A DNA stretch of 64,000 nt from Chlamydiia bacterium (GTDB taxonomy: Bacteria > Chlamydiota > Chlamydiia > Chlamydiales > Simkaniaceae): the NCBI GenBank assembly GCA_030429605.1, contig JAUIEV010000004.1, positions 149,686 to 213,685 of the forward strand. The letters run 5' to 3'. Positions 25,189 to 34,695 of the stretch are shown here, in pieces. Each line of letters opens with the position of its first letter. The first letter of the stretch is position 1. The position numbers were made by a program, and so were the translations under genes. Below the pieces are notes generated by a model that was not told the DNA's origin, ran no database searches, and worked only from the letters and a program-made list of their open reading frames with translations.

Positions 25189-27600
25189 TTAAAATTGTCC
25201 TCCCATCGTAAAGAAGAAGTTACGCACATCTTCCTTCGAATCCGGGTTTATCGGAACACCGTATCCAACAATTAGAGGAACTCTGTTTCCAATATCTAGG
25301 CGGATACCACCTCCATACGACATGTTGATCTTGTGCACAGTAAATGAGCTGAGTGCAACCGAACCAGCATCAAAGAAGACAAAGACATCAAGTAGTTTGT
25401 GGAGCTCTTGCAGGTATTCAACAGAAAGATAGACTGAAGATAAACCACCAGTTGGATCATTGGTTGGCTCAGTTGTGATAACGCCATTTTGATCTTTTTT
25501 CTGTACGAGCTTTGGACCTATAGAGTAGGGTCTGTACCCTCTAAGCGAGTAGTCACCACCTAGGTAGTATCTCTCACTAAATGGAAGGAATTCCGGTTCA
25601 CCTGTCCCAAATGGGCATGTGAATTTCGCATCACCACGGAACTTTAAGGTTCCGAGTCTCCAGACAGGGTAGTATAAAGAGTTGACAAATCCAAGTTTTA
25701 CAAATGGGAAAAGTCTGTCAACATGGGAATGACGTCTTAGACCTGCGATCTCAGCTTCAAGAGCTGAACGAATTCCTCTGTGTGGCTTAAATGGATTGTC
25801 AGTGGAGTTGTAGGAGAGGGAATTTCCATACCCTAAAACAAGGCCGGAGTTCCGTTCGTCAAGGGTGGCTCCGACAATGTCGTTTTGAACATCAATAAGC
25901 GCGTTTCGAAGGCGAAGCTTCATGCCATAGACAAGACGTTGCGTTATTGGGTACGAGGTAAAGAGGGAGCCGCCCATGGTACGTGTATCGTAATCTTTTG
26001 ATTGCAACCCGTTATAGGAGTAGTTTACATCAAATCCGAATCGCCACAGTGTGTCAGAAAGGTACGGCGTTACCCAGGAGAGGGTGTAGTCTTGCTGTTT
26101 GTGTCCTATTGAGACCTTTGCAGAAGCAAATTCTCCAGCTCCTCGTAGAGACGAGATGCCATTTTTCCACCATCCCCAAAGTCCTTTGTAATTGAAGTTG
26201 TTTTCTGTGAAATCAACTCCTCCAAAGATACTATCGGCTGTACTCAATCCAAAAAAGAGTGAGACGTTCCCTGTTGGAGCTTCATCAACTTCTATGATCA
26301 CATCTCGATACTGTTTTCCAAGTGAAACATCATCTTCAGTTTTTACAGGATAGACGTTCACAGACTTGAAGTACCCAGTAGCCATAAGTCTTTGTTGGGT
26401 TGCTTTTAACTTTCTTGAGTCAAACAGTTCGCCTGGAACAAGGAGTGACTCACGAAGAATTACATTTGCCTTTGTATTGACATTCCCAAGAACACGAATA
26501 AGACCTATTTTGTATTGATGTCCTTCAACAATTGAGTAGTCAACATCATAGACTGGTTCACCGGTTTGAGGAACGAGTGTATAGCGAACATCGACATCAA
26601 TGTATCCATCCTTCCCGTAAACATCCTTGATAGCTTCGACCGATTCGGTGAGCATGTCAGGTGAATATGAGCTTCCAGGTTTAATAGGGAGTTGTTTTTG
26701 GATGTCATACTCATTGTAGAGGATGTTCCCTTGGAATGAAATATCACCAAATGTGTATTTTTCACCTTTCACGGCAAAAATCGCAATGATCAGCTTTCCT
26801 TCTGAACTTTCCTCGACATTAATCGAAACGCGTGCATCGGCGTATCCCTGGTTCTGGAGATAATTCGTAATGACAAGCTTATCGTGCTCAATCACTTCTT
26901 CGTGGTATTTTCCAGTTCCGGTCAGCCAACTTGTGAAAAAGTTATACTTTTTCGAGTTGATCATTTGTAGGATGACACTTTGGTCTTTTTTATCTAGGCC
27001 ATAAAATTTGATGTCATCAATGTGTCCGCTGCTTCCTTCATCAACGAGGATATCAATTTCAATCTCGTTGTTTTCAGGAAGAGGTACGATTCTGTACGAA
27101 ATTTGTGATTCAAAGTACCCTTTTTTTATGTAGTACTCGCGAACTTTGTTGATCGCTTCATTGAAGCGGGCCCTGTCGAAAATGGAGTAGGGGCGTATAT
27201 CGAGGACCTTTTGCAATTTCGCAGAACGTAATTTTTTATTCCCAGACCACTTGATAAATCGAATGGTAGGTTTTTCCCACAAGCTGATGGTTATATAAAT
27301 TTTTCCGTCACGATGCTCAATTTTGGGCTCGACTCTATCGTACGACTTTGAAAGCGTCTTCAAGTCCTGGTCGAACGTGTATTGAGAAAACGGGTCGCCA
27401 ATCTTTGTTCGCAATTTTGACTGAATTGTCGCAGTGCTCGTTGGAGTCGCTCCTGTAGAGGTTTCCAATTTAATAGTGATGTTTTCGACGGTCGTTTGAT
27501 CGAAGTGTGTTGATTCGGCCTGCCCAACTGTTGGGTCTCCTGATAGTGGAGATGTAAGCAGAATAAGAGGGGCAACGTATAGGAGAAAATGCTTGCTCAT
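25189..27600 (-). CDS. bamA: Outer membrane assembly factor BamA (Omp85)
   Basis: 803 residues with a signal peptide (LLYVAPLILLTSPLSG), five POTRA domains between about residues 45 and 440 (for example PTIRFIKWSGNKKL, GHIDDIKFYG, YTFGDISFQGN, YKIGLIRVLGN) and a C-terminal 16-strand barrel. The conserved RGY motif appears as YSLRGYRPYS and the chain ends with GGQF, the Phe needed for outer-membrane insertion. Central component of beta-barrel insertion. Corresponds to Chlamydia CT241. Confidence 0.96.
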   Translation of the reverse strand: MSKHFLLYVAPLILLTSPLSGDPTVGQAESTHFDQTTVENITIKLETSTGATPTSTATIQSKLRTKIGDPFSQYTFDQDLKTLSKSYDRVEPKIEHRDGKIYITISLWEKPTIRFIKWSGNKKLRSAKLQKVLDIRPYSIFDRARFNEAINKVREYYIKKGYFESQISYRIVPLPENNEIEIDILVDEGSSGHIDDIKFYGLDKKDQSVILQMINSKKYNFFTSWLTGTGKYHEEVIEHDKLVITNYLQNQGYADARVSINVEESSEGKLIIAIFAVKGEKYTFGDISFQGNILYNEYDIQKQLPIKPGSSYSPDMLTESVEAIKDVYGKDGYIDVDVRYTLVPQTGEPVYDVDYSIVEGHQYKIGLIRVLGNVNTKANVILRESLLVPGELFDSRKLKATQQRLMATGYFKSVNVYPVKTEDDVSLGKQYRDVIIEVDEAPTGNVSLFFGLSTADSIFGGVDFTENNFNYKGLWGWWKNGISSLRGAGEFASAKVSIGHKQQDYTLSWVTPYLSDTLWRFGFDVNYSYNGLQSKDYDTRTMGGSLFTSYPITQRLVYGMKLRLRNALIDVQNDIVGATLDERNSGLVLGYGNSLSYNSTDNPFKPHRGIRSALEAEIAGLRRHSHVDRLFPFVKLGFVNSLYYPVWRLGTLKFRGDAKFTCPFGTGEPEFLPFSERYYLGGDYSLRGYRPYSIGPKLVQKKDQNGVITTEPTNDPTGGLSSVYLSVEYLQELHKLLDVFVFFDAGSVALSSFTVHKINMSYGGGIRLDIGNRVPLIVGYGVPINPDSKEDVRNFFFTMGGQF

Positions 27601-27747
27601 GTGACAGAAGACTCTTTTATGTATTAAACAAATTGTACTTATGCGCTCAAAAGTAAACTTGGCCGATTATAGGTAACGATTTGATATTAAAGCAACCCCT
27701 GTCTCAGAAGGGGGGTGAAAAAACGGGTTTTTAGGAGCTAGACGGCT

Positions 27748-28347
27748 TTATACGCCTTGTCTGCCTGCAAATGCTTGAAAAAGAGTATGCTGGTCGATGT
27801 ATTCTAAGTGACTTCCGATGGGCATACCATGTGCAAACTTGGTTACCTTAATAGGGTATTCTCTGAGTAGTTCTTTTATATACAGCGCTGTTGCGTCTCC
27901 TTCGATGGTGGAGTCTAGTGCAAGAATGAGCTCTTCGATCGAGTCAGCTTCAATTCTTTGCATCAGTGTATCCATCGATAGGTCTTCTGGAGTGATGCCA
28001 TCGAGAGGAGAGAGGAGGCCGCCAAGGACATGAAACTTCCCCTGGAATCCAGAAAGTCCTTCAAGGGCATACACCTCTTTTGGAAAGGCAACAACAAGGA
28101 GCGCAGGGGCAGTGTTTTGCTGATTTTGGCAAAAAAAGCATTCATTCTCTTCTGTATAGCATCCACATGTTTCGCACGTGGTTATTTTGGAATGAATGAC
28201 ACCCAGATGATTTGAAAATTCTGTTTGCTGTTTTTCATCCCAAGAAAGGACGGAGAATGCGTACCTTTCTGCAGTTTTCTGTCCGACTCCTGGTAGGTGG
28301 CGAAAGCATTCAATAAGTGTTTGAATAGCATGTGGGTACTTTGGCAT
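27748..28347 (-). CDS. recR: Recombination protein RecR
   Basis: 199-residue RecR acting with RecF/RecO in loading RecA at gaps. It shows the N-terminal helix-hairpin-helix (HLPGVGQKTAERYAF), a four-Cys zinc finger (CETCGCYTEENECFFC, near residues 60-75) and a Toprim domain (SIEELILALDSTIEGDATA). Length is standard. Start 28347 follows AAAAGG at a 6-base spacing; the longer frame adds 15 unmatched residues. Located between bamA and fabH as in Chlamydia (CT240). Confidence 0.95.
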   Translation of the reverse strand: MPKYPHAIQTLIECFRHLPGVGQKTAERYAFSVLSWDEKQQTEFSNHLGVIHSKITTCETCGCYTEENECFFCQNQQNTAPALLVVAFPKEVYALEGLSGFQGKFHVLGGLLSPLDGITPEDLSMDTLMQRIEADSIEELILALDSTIEGDATALYIKELLREYPIKVTKFAHGMPIGSHLEYIDQHTLFQAFAGRQGV

Positions 28348-28545
28348 TTTTGACCTTTTCTTAGGAGAAAATGGTATCCTATCAAATCGCAAGAATACCT
28401 AGCAAGTGGTTCAAAACGATCCGTTAGATCTCTTACTGCGAAGGGGGGTCTGTGCTAAAAAATATATACTATGAATACATCTGTTGGGCTCATTGTGCTG
28501 GTTTAAAATTTGCAGTAATAGTAGAATCGTTCGGGAACACGAAGA

Positions 28546-29550
28546 ATGCCTGGTGAACGAGTGAAAGCGCGGATAACTGGTATTGGGAAATACCTTCCAA
28601 AAAAAATTTTATCAAATAAAGAATTAGAGTCCATAGTCGAAACATCTGATGAATGGATTTATTCTCGTACGGGAATGAGAGAGCGCAGGATTGCCGCCGA
28701 GGGGGAAACGACGTCTTCGATGGGGACAGCTGCTGCAAAAAAAGCGCTTGCCCAAGCCTCAGTGGAACCTGAGTCTATCGATCTTATTTTGTGTGCAACC
28801 TGTACACCAGACACTCTTTTGTCAAATACTGCGTGCCTTATACAGCAGGAGCTTGGTGCATTATCTGCTGGTGCAATTGATATTCAAGCAGCCTGCTCAG
28901 GTCTTTTATATGGGCTATCAATGGCCAAGGCGTATATTGAGTCGGGAATCTACCAACGAGTACTTGTTGTGGCTCCTGAAAAGATTTCGTCTATTACAAA
29001 CTACAAAGATAGAACGACATGTGTTCTTTTTGGCGATGGCGCAGCGGCATGCCTCGTTGAAGGGAAGGGGAAAGGACTTCTTATCAATGATATAGAGCTT
29101 GGTGCAGATGGAAACCAAGCTGGATTACTTACAATTCCTGCAGGTGGCTCAAATCAAAAAGCATCTCTAGAAACTGTCTCTAGTGATATGCATTATATCC
29201 AAATGGAAGGACGGGAAGTGTTTAAGCATGCAGTTCGTCGAATGGAATCTGCAGCGCAGCTTTGTATAAAAAAAGCGGGTTTGTCGGAAAATGACATAAC
29301 ATGGCTTGTACCTCATCAAGCAAATATTCGTATTATTGAGGCAATGGCAAAACGTTTTCAGGTCCCAATGGATCGAGTGTATGTGACTATTCATAAATAC
29401 GGAAACACGTCTGCTTCTTCTGTTGGTATTGCCTTAGCGGAGCTCACAGATGAGGCTCCATACAAAGAAGGAGAGCATATTCTTCTTGTCGTATTTGGGG
29501 CAGGATTCACCTGGGCTGCGGGTATATTGACACCAACGAACGGAGAGTAA
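28546..29550 (+). CDS. fabH: 3-oxoacyl-ACP synthase III (KAS III)
   Basis: 334-residue FabH catalysing the first condensation of acetyl-CoA with malonyl-ACP. Catalytic residues are visible: Cys in DIQAACSGLLYG, His in VPHQANIRI and Asn in YGNTSASSV. Length is typical. First gene of the fabHDG-acpP operon, divergent from recR, as in Chlamydia CT239. No strong SD precedes ATG 28546. A shortened, Cys-less relative is encoded at 42939-43433. Confidence 0.96.
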   Translation: MPGERVKARITGIGKYLPKKILSNKELESIVETSDEWIYSRTGMRERRIAAEGETTSSMGTAAAKKALAQASVEPESIDLILCATCTPDTLLSNTACLIQQELGALSAGAIDIQAACSGLLYGLSMAKAYIESGIYQRVLVVAPEKISSITNYKDRTTCVLFGDGAAACLVEGKGKGLLINDIELGADGNQAGLLTIPAGGSNQKASLETVSSDMHYIQMEGREVFKHAVRRMESAAQLCIKKAGLSENDITWLVPHQANIRIIEAMAKRFQVPMDRVYVTIHKYGNTSASSVGIALAELTDEAPYKEGEHILLVVFGAGFTWAAGILTPTNGE

Positions 29551-29556
29551 TTTGAA

Positions 29557-30504
29557 ATGAAAAAATGTGCGTTTATATTTCCAGGTCAGGGTGCGCAAAA
29601 AGTAGGAATGGGTCGTGATTTTTATGACTCGTTTTCCATTGCCAAAGAAACCTTTCAAGAAGCAGATGAGATACTTGGAAGCTCTTTTTCTGAGTGCATC
29701 TTTACGGGGCCTGCTGAAGAACTTTCACTCACGCGGAATTGCCAAGTAGCACTCTTTGTCACGTCCTGCGCAATTTTGCGAGTCATTCAGCAACAAATGC
29801 CAACCCTTACTCCATCTGCTGTGGCTGGGCTGAGCTTAGGGGAGTACACTGCGCTGACTGCAGCAGGGGTCATCTCATTTGCAGATGGTGTGCAGCTTGT
29901 GAAGGCTCGAGGCGAACTCATGCATGCTTCTGCGGTGAGAAATCCAGGGAGTATGTCGGTCGTTTTAGGGATGACTGAAGCGCTCGTTGCAGAGGGACTA
30001 CAATCTGTGCAAGAGAAGCATGATGTCTGGATTGCAAATCTAAATTGTCCGGGTCAAGTTGTTTTGTCTGGATCAAAGCAAGGCCTTGAGGTTGCTGCTG
30101 AATCCTTGAAGAAAAATGGAGCAAAGAGAGTTCTTCCTCTAGATGTTTCAGGTGCATTTCATAGCCCATATATGTCTGAGGCAAAAGAGCGACTTGCTAC
30201 ACGCATCGAAGAAACACAGTTTGAAAAGCCAAAGTGTGCAGTTGTGATGAACGTGGTTGGTGGTTTTGTAGAAGATGCGACGGAAATGAAATCGTATCTT
30301 GTACAACAAGTTGTGTCACCGGTGTACTGGGAAAAAGGAATCCACGCCCTAGAAGAGAGCGGTATTGAGCACTTTCTCGAGATTGGGCCAGGAAAAACGC
30401 TTGCTGGGATGAACAAGCGGATTGGAGTGAAGTCACAGACAACCTCAATTGAAACAGTAAACGACCTTAACACTTTGGGGGATCTACATGCTGCTACAAG
30501 ATAA
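29557..30504 (+). CDS. fabD: Malonyl-CoA:ACP transacylase
   Basis: 315-residue FabD transferring malonyl groups from CoA to ACP. Motifs: FPGQGAQKVGMG at the N-terminus, the nucleophile Ser in AGLSLGEYTAL, and the His region GAFHSPYM. It begins 6 bases after fabH and overlaps fabG by 17 bases, so the genes are cotranslated. Confidence 0.96.
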   Translation: MKKCAFIFPGQGAQKVGMGRDFYDSFSIAKETFQEADEILGSSFSECIFTGPAEELSLTRNCQVALFVTSCAILRVIQQQMPTLTPSAVAGLSLGEYTALTAAGVISFADGVQLVKARGELMHASAVRNPGSMSVVLGMTEALVAEGLQSVQEKHDVWIANLNCPGQVVLSGSKQGLEVAAESLKKNGAKRVLPLDVSGAFHSPYMSEAKERLATRIEETQFEKPKCAVVMNVVGGFVEDATEMKSYLVQQVVSPVYWEKGIHALEESGIEHFLEIGPGKTLAGMNKRIGVKSQTTSIETVNDLNTLGDLHAATR

Positions 30505-31219
30505 ATACGCTCTTATTACTGGAGGCACTTCGGGAATTGGGAAAGCAATTGCTCGAAAGTTTATTGAGCAGGGTGCGACAGTCATTCTATGGGCTCGGAA
30601 TGAAGAGAAAGGACATGCTGCGGCCTCTGAGCTTGGCGAAAAGGCACGCTTTATGCCTGTCGATGTGTCTTCATATGAAGCTGTACAAAAGGCATACGAG
30701 ACGCTCTCAAAAGAAGTCTCTGATATGGATATTGTTGTGAACTGTGCAGGTATTACAAAAGACGGCCTTTTCATGAAAATGTCAGAAGAGGCGTGGGATA
30801 CTGTGCTGGACGTGAATTTGAAATCTTGCTTTGCTGTGTGTAAGCAAGTTGTTCGACCTATGATAAAGGCAAGACAGGGGCGAATTATCAATGTCTCTTC
30901 TGTTATCGGGTTGACAGGAAATCCCGGTCAGGTTAATTATTCTGCATCCAAAGCGGGCATGATTGGAATGACGCGGTCGCTTGCAAAAGAAGTTGCGCAA
31001 AGAGGTGTGACAGTCAATTGTATTGCACCTGGTTTTTTCCTAACAGACATGACTGACGTTTTGAGTGATTCGGTAAAGCAAGAAGTCCTCAAAAAAATTC
31101 CGATGGGTCGAATGGGTGAAGTTGAAGAAGTTGCTAATGCAGCCCTTTTCTTTGCTAGTGACCTATCTAGCTACATAACAGGCCAGACTCTCGCTGTTGA
31201 TGGGGGAATGGTCTCTTAA
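30488..31219 (+). CDS. fabG: 3-oxoacyl-ACP reductase
   Basis: 243-residue NADPH-dependent SDR for the first reduction in type II fatty acid synthesis. It shows the nucleotide motif GGTSGIGKAIA, the Ser in INVSSVIG, catalytic YSASK and the C-terminal TGQTLAVDGGM. ATG 30488 lies within the fabD 3' end. The acpP gene follows after 36 bases. Confidence 0.96.
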   Translation: MLLQDKYALITGGTSGIGKAIARKFIEQGATVILWARNEEKGHAAASELGEKARFMPVDVSSYEAVQKAYETLSKEVSDMDIVVNCAGITKDGLFMKMSEEAWDTVLDVNLKSCFAVCKQVVRPMIKARQGRIINVSSVIGLTGNPGQVNYSASKAGMIGMTRSLAKEVAQRGVTVNCIAPGFFLTDMTDVLSDSVKQEVLKKIPMGRMGEVEEVANAALFFASDLSSYITGQTLAVDGGMVS

Positions 31220-31255
31220 CTGATTAGACGTTTAAGACTACATAAGGATATTGAC

Positions 31256-31489
31256 ATGTCAGTTGAACAAGAAGTAATTGATGTTATTGTTGAGCAGCTT
31301 GGAGTAGATGCTGCTGACGTAACAAAAGAAAAGTCATTTGTTGAAGATCTCAATGCAGATTCTTTAGATCTTACTGAACTAATAATGACATTTGAAGAAC
31401 GATTTGGATTTGAGATTTCTGAGGAAGATGCAGAAAAGCTCAAGACTGTTGGTGATGTAGTAACATACATCGAATCAAGAAAGTCATAA
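31256..31489 (+). CDS. acpP: Acyl carrier protein
   Basis: 77-residue acidic ACP. The 4'-phosphopantetheine attachment serine is in [13 protein letters not shown], and the protein has the standard four-helix length. It carries growing acyl chains for FabD/FabG/FabH and LpxD, all encoded here. AAGGA precedes the ATG. Followed directly by a strong bidirectional terminator. Confidence 0.96.
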   Translation: MSVEQEVIDVIVEQLGVDAADVTKEKSFVEDLNADSLDLTELIMTFEERFGFEISEEDAEKLKTVGDVVTYIESRKS

Positions 31490-31492
31490 AAA

Positions 31493-31517
31493 AAACCCGG
31501 TAAAACCGGGTTTTTTT
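31493..31517. terminator. Bidirectional terminator between acpP and thioredoxin gene
   Basis: AAACCCGG and CCGGGTTT pair around a 5-base loop (TAAAA), with a T7 run on the plus strand and a matching A-run that serves the convergent minus-strand gene. Confidence 0.92.
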
Positions 31518-31519
31518 GT

Positions 31520-31936
31520 TTACTCTACTTCTTCAGCAATCCACTGCTCAAGCTCTTTTTTCGAGAGAGATCCTGTTCTTTTTACTTCTTTCCCATCCTT
31601 GAAAAGGATTATACAGGGAATCGTTGAAATATTACGCCCTTTGAATACAGTGTTATCAGCCTCGCATGTGAAAAAACGTACATTATTTTGCATTTCTTGA
31701 GCGACTTGAAGAAACGTAGGGAGCATCTTCACACACGGATTACACCATGTGGCATAGTAGTCAACCACAGCAATGCCGTCTTGTGGAATACGATTCCAAT
31801 CGGATGACGCGAGTTTTTTTATTCCGTGAACGGATCCGTGGTGGAGAGTAGCTGGCTGTGTCGAGACGGCTGCATACTCTTTCCCCATGCAAACGAGAAG
31901 TAAAAAAAGGGGTATTGTTCTAAGAAAAAGATTCAT
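31520..31936 (-). CDS. Exported thioredoxin-like protein
   Basis: 138 residues with an N-terminal signal peptide (FLRTIPLFLLLVCMG) and a thioredoxin fold. The active site is ATWCNPCVKML and the cis-Pro is in STIPCIILFKDG. The leader peptide puts it in the periplasm, where it could reduce or shuffle disulfides of envelope proteins, which chlamydiae use heavily for outer-membrane rigidity (role is inference). Start 31936 has AAAGGA at a 7-base spacing. It is downstream of potD on the same strand, 35 bases away. Confidence 0.85.
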   Translation of the reverse strand: MNLFLRTIPLFLLLVCMGKEYAAVSTQPATLHHGSVHGIKKLASSDWNRIPQDGIAVVDYYATWCNPCVKMLPTFLQVAQEMQNNVRFFTCEADNTVFKGRNISTIPCIILFKDGKEVKRTGSLSKKELEQWIAEEVE

Positions 31937-31971
31937 AAGCATTTCCTTTGTGCTGTACAAAGCACAGTTCA

Positions 31972-33054
31972 TTATAACGCTTTGAGATCAATCCAAAATC
32001 GTCTCATTGTTTCCTCATCAGTGACATTTTTAATGAAGTAAAACTTTTGGTTCAATGCTGTAGCTTCTTTATATGTGCTGAAATAGCTGCGAGGTGGTTT
32101 TGAGATGTGTCGAAAGATTTTATCTGAAGGGGGGAAAAAGAAGTATTCGTCAGCGGCTTTTGCATAGTTTTCAGGTTTAAGGACGTAGTTCATGAATGCA
32201 TACACCTGTTCATCTTTAGATGAGGCTTTTGGAATACACATATTTTCAATGGTAACGAATGTATAGGGTTTGGCTATTGCAAATTCAACAAATGGAAACT
32301 GAGACTGTGCAAGCAGTGCGTATGAACTGGTCGTGACTCCAAGTGGACAGTTTTTCATACTTACAAAATAATCCGTTCGCATTGCTCCGTACGCTTCAAC
32401 CCAGTTTTTCTGTATAGTCAGAAGCTGTTGCACTCCTTTTATTTGTTTTTCATTCAGAGATTGGATTGGGCCATATTTGTAGAATGCAGCAATAATAAAA
32501 GCTTCTACAGGATCGTTGATCATTGCAATTGTGTATTCCACCTTTTTCGGATCAAAGATCATATCCCACGATGGCAAGAAGGCCCTTTTTTCAAAAAAAG
32601 CAGGGTCATAGACCAGCCCAAACATCTCCCAGCAGTACGGTACGGAATAGGTGTTGTTTGGGTCAAATGCATGGCCTCGAAGCGCCGGGTTTATATCCTT
32701 AAAGGTCTCGATCTTGTTGGTGTCAATTTCTTTGATTAGATCTGACTCGCGCAAAATGCGCACGGCATAGTCAGATGGAATGATGACATCGTACCCTTTT
32801 CCACCAGTGGCCTTGAGCTTAACAATCAGTTCTTCATTCGAGGTATACGTGTTAAAATTAACCTGAATGCCGGTTTCTTTTTCAAAAGCCTCGATCACGC
32901 TATCGTCGAATAAGTCGCTCCAGCAAAATACGGTAATAGCATCTTTTCCACCACCTTCAAGTCGTTCAGCTCTTTTAATGTACAGGACTGAAAAAATGAG
33001 GATTATCCATGCTAGGGTGAAGAATGATTTCAGGATGACTGATCGTATATTCAT
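31972..33054 (-). CDS. potD: Spermidine/putrescine ABC transporter, binding protein
   Basis: 360-residue extracytoplasmic solute-binding protein of the PotD/F type, held by an N-terminal membrane segment (FFTLAWIILIFSVLYI). Features: AITVFCWSDLFDDSVIEAFE at the mature N-terminus, YDVIIPSDYAVRIL and the acidic polyamine-pocket region around VPYCWEMFGLVYD. Last of the potABCD operon; its start abuts the potC stop. It delivers polyamines taken from the host cytoplasm to the permease. Confidence 0.9.
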   Translation of the reverse strand: MNIRSVILKSFFTLAWIILIFSVLYIKRAERLEGGGKDAITVFCWSDLFDDSVIEAFEKETGIQVNFNTYTSNEELIVKLKATGGKGYDVIIPSDYAVRILRESDLIKEIDTNKIETFKDINPALRGHAFDPNNTYSVPYCWEMFGLVYDPAFFEKRAFLPSWDMIFDPKKVEYTIAMINDPVEAFIIAAFYKYGPIQSLNEKQIKGVQQLLTIQKNWVEAYGAMRTDYFVSMKNCPLGVTTSSYALLAQSQFPFVEFAIAKPYTFVTIENMCIPKASSKDEQVYAFMNYVLKPENYAKAADEYFFFPPSDKIFRHISKPPRSYFSTYKEATALNQKFYFIKNVTDEETMRRFWIDLKAL

Positions 33055-33833
33055 TAGAAAATTCGACTCCTAACTCTCGGTGAGAAAAAAATAACAACGA
33101 GAAAGCTCGTTAAAATAAGAAGAATGGATGAAAGGGCGTTCATTGTTGGCTGGATTCCAACACGGATCATTGAAAGTAGATGGAGAGACAGCGTTTGAAT
33201 ATGTGTTCCAGCACAAAAGTATGAGAGCGCAAAGTCGTCAAAAGAGAGAATGAAAATCATGAGGCCACTTGCTATAATGGTTGGGCGTAAAAGTGGAAGA
33301 ATGATTCGAAAAAATGTTTGTGGTTTGGTTGCGCCTAAGATAAGTGAGGCTTCAACAATTCTTGGGTCGAGTTGTCTGTAGCGCATGTACATGACTGGAA
33401 TGACAAAGCCAAGGCCAAGAATCGTATGGGAGACAATAAGCGTCTGTAAGCCAAGAGGGATACGAAGTAAAACAAAATAGCTCATAAGGCTAATGCCAAG
33501 CACTGTCTCCGGAAAGACCAAGTTTGCATAAAAAAGAGGCATCCCTTTTCCGACTCTACCGCCAATAAAATGGTAGAAAACAAGAGAAACGGCCATCAGA
33601 ATGCTTGAAAAGGTAGACAGCGTTGCAATAGAAAGAGAAATAAAAAAACTTCTCCAAATGTCGCTATCACGGAAAAGCTCATAGTACCACTTCAGCGTAA
33701 AATGATCCCACTTCGATGGGAAGCCTTTTGAGTTAAAGGAATACGTGACAAGTACCACAATCGGTGCATACAAAAAAAGATAGGTCAGGACAACACTTAG
33801 ATAGCTCAAAAATTGAGGGAGCACTCTTCTCAT
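33054..33833 (-). CDS. potC: Spermidine/putrescine ABC transporter, permease PotC
   Basis: 259-residue inner-membrane permease with six predicted TM segments and the binding-protein-dependent EAA loop (VEASLILGATKPQTFFRIILP) that docks on the ATPase. It pairs with PotB. Start 33833 has AGGAG at an 8-base spacing; an upstream ATG in frame was rejected because it overlaps potB. The potB stop is one base away. Confidence 0.9.
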   Translation of the reverse strand: MRRVLPQFLSYLSVVLTYLFLYAPIVVLVTYSFNSKGFPSKWDHFTLKWYYELFRDSDIWRSFFISLSIATLSTFSSILMAVSLVFYHFIGGRVGKGMPLFYANLVFPETVLGISLMSYFVLLRIPLGLQTLIVSHTILGLGFVIPVMYMRYRQLDPRIVEASLILGATKPQTFFRIILPLLRPTIIASGLMIFILSFDDFALSYFCAGTHIQTLSLHLLSMIRVGIQPTMNALSSILLILTSFLVVIFFSPRVRSRIF

Positions 33834-33834
33834 T

Positions 33835-34695
33835 TTATGTTCTCCTATCAAGTTTTTTTGAAAACCAATCAAAGCACTTCATAAGTAGAAGCAGGCTCAG
33901 AAGTAAAAAGAGTATGCTCACAACAGCAAATGCTGCACCTAACTGTCCTGTTTGGTCGCCCAAAATGAGCTGTGTGATGACATTTCCGGCAAAGTAGTAC
34001 TTATCCCCGCCCATAAGCTCGGGAATAATGAACTCCCCAAATGAGGGGATGAGCACGAGGAAAAACCCTGCTTTTAGTGACGGTAGCGTTATTGGAAAAA
34101 CCACGCGAGAAAACGTTTGTAACCACCCAGCCCCTAAATCGTATGAGGCTTCAATACATTCTTTTTGGAAACGCTCTAACGCTGAATATAACGGCAGTAC
34201 CATAAAGGGCAGGTACATGTAGACCATCATTAGAACAATTGAGAAAATAGAGTTAAAGAAATGGATAGGGTGGGAAATGAGTCCAAGTGAGAGAAGTATG
34301 TCGTTAAGGATTCCTCCAGGCTCGAGGATGAAAAACCACGCGTAGACATGAAGGAGAAAGTTCGTCCAGAAGGGAACGATGACAAAGAAAAGGAGTACAT
34401 AGCGGTATTTTTTTGCTGTAAATGCAATAAAATATGCAAGAGGATAGGCGAGGCATGCACAAATCAATGCGGTCAAAATCGAGATGAAAAGGGTCTTGCT
34501 TAAGATAGACAATGAAGTGAGTGTGAGGAATGAAACAAAGTTTGAAAAAGTGAGTCCTAAAAAGGTGCCATATTCATCATAGAGGAAAAAACCTGAGCAG
34601 AAAAGGAGGGCGATAGGAAGGTAGAAGAAGAGGATCTGCCAAATAAATGCAGGTGAACCTAGAAAGAAAAACCAGTCAGCTACTTTTTTCTGCAT
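33835..34695 (-). CDS. potB: Spermidine/putrescine ABC transporter, permease PotB
   Basis: 286-residue permease with about six TM segments and the EAA loop (IEASYDLGAGWLQTFSRVVFP). The start is an ATGATG overlapping the potA stop (ATGA); the second ATG, 34695, has GGAG at the better spacing. Part of the tightly overlapping potABCD operon for polyamine import. Confidence 0.9.
   Translation of the reverse strand: MQKKVADWFFFLGSPAFIWQILFFYLPIALLFCSGFFLYDEYGTFLGLTFSNFVSFLTLTSLSILSKTLFISILTALICACLAYPLAYFIAFTAKKYRYVLLFFVIVPFWTNFLLHVYAWFFILEPGGILNDILLSLGLISHPIHFFNSIFSIVLMMVYMYLPFMVLPLYSALERFQKECIEASYDLGAGWLQTFSRVVFPITLPSLKAGFFLVLIPSFGEFIIPELMGGDKYYFAGNVITQLILGDQTGQLGAAFAVVSILFLLLSLLLLMKCFDWFSKKLDRRT

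Noticed and set aside
27690..27722. ACCCC/GGGGT hairpin between bamA and recR as a terminator
   Set aside because: Five-bp stem only, and the T-run is poor.
28390..28480. Possible tRNA (GGTTCAAA-like box between recR and fabH)
   Set aside because: No acceptor stem or anticodon arm could be folded around it.
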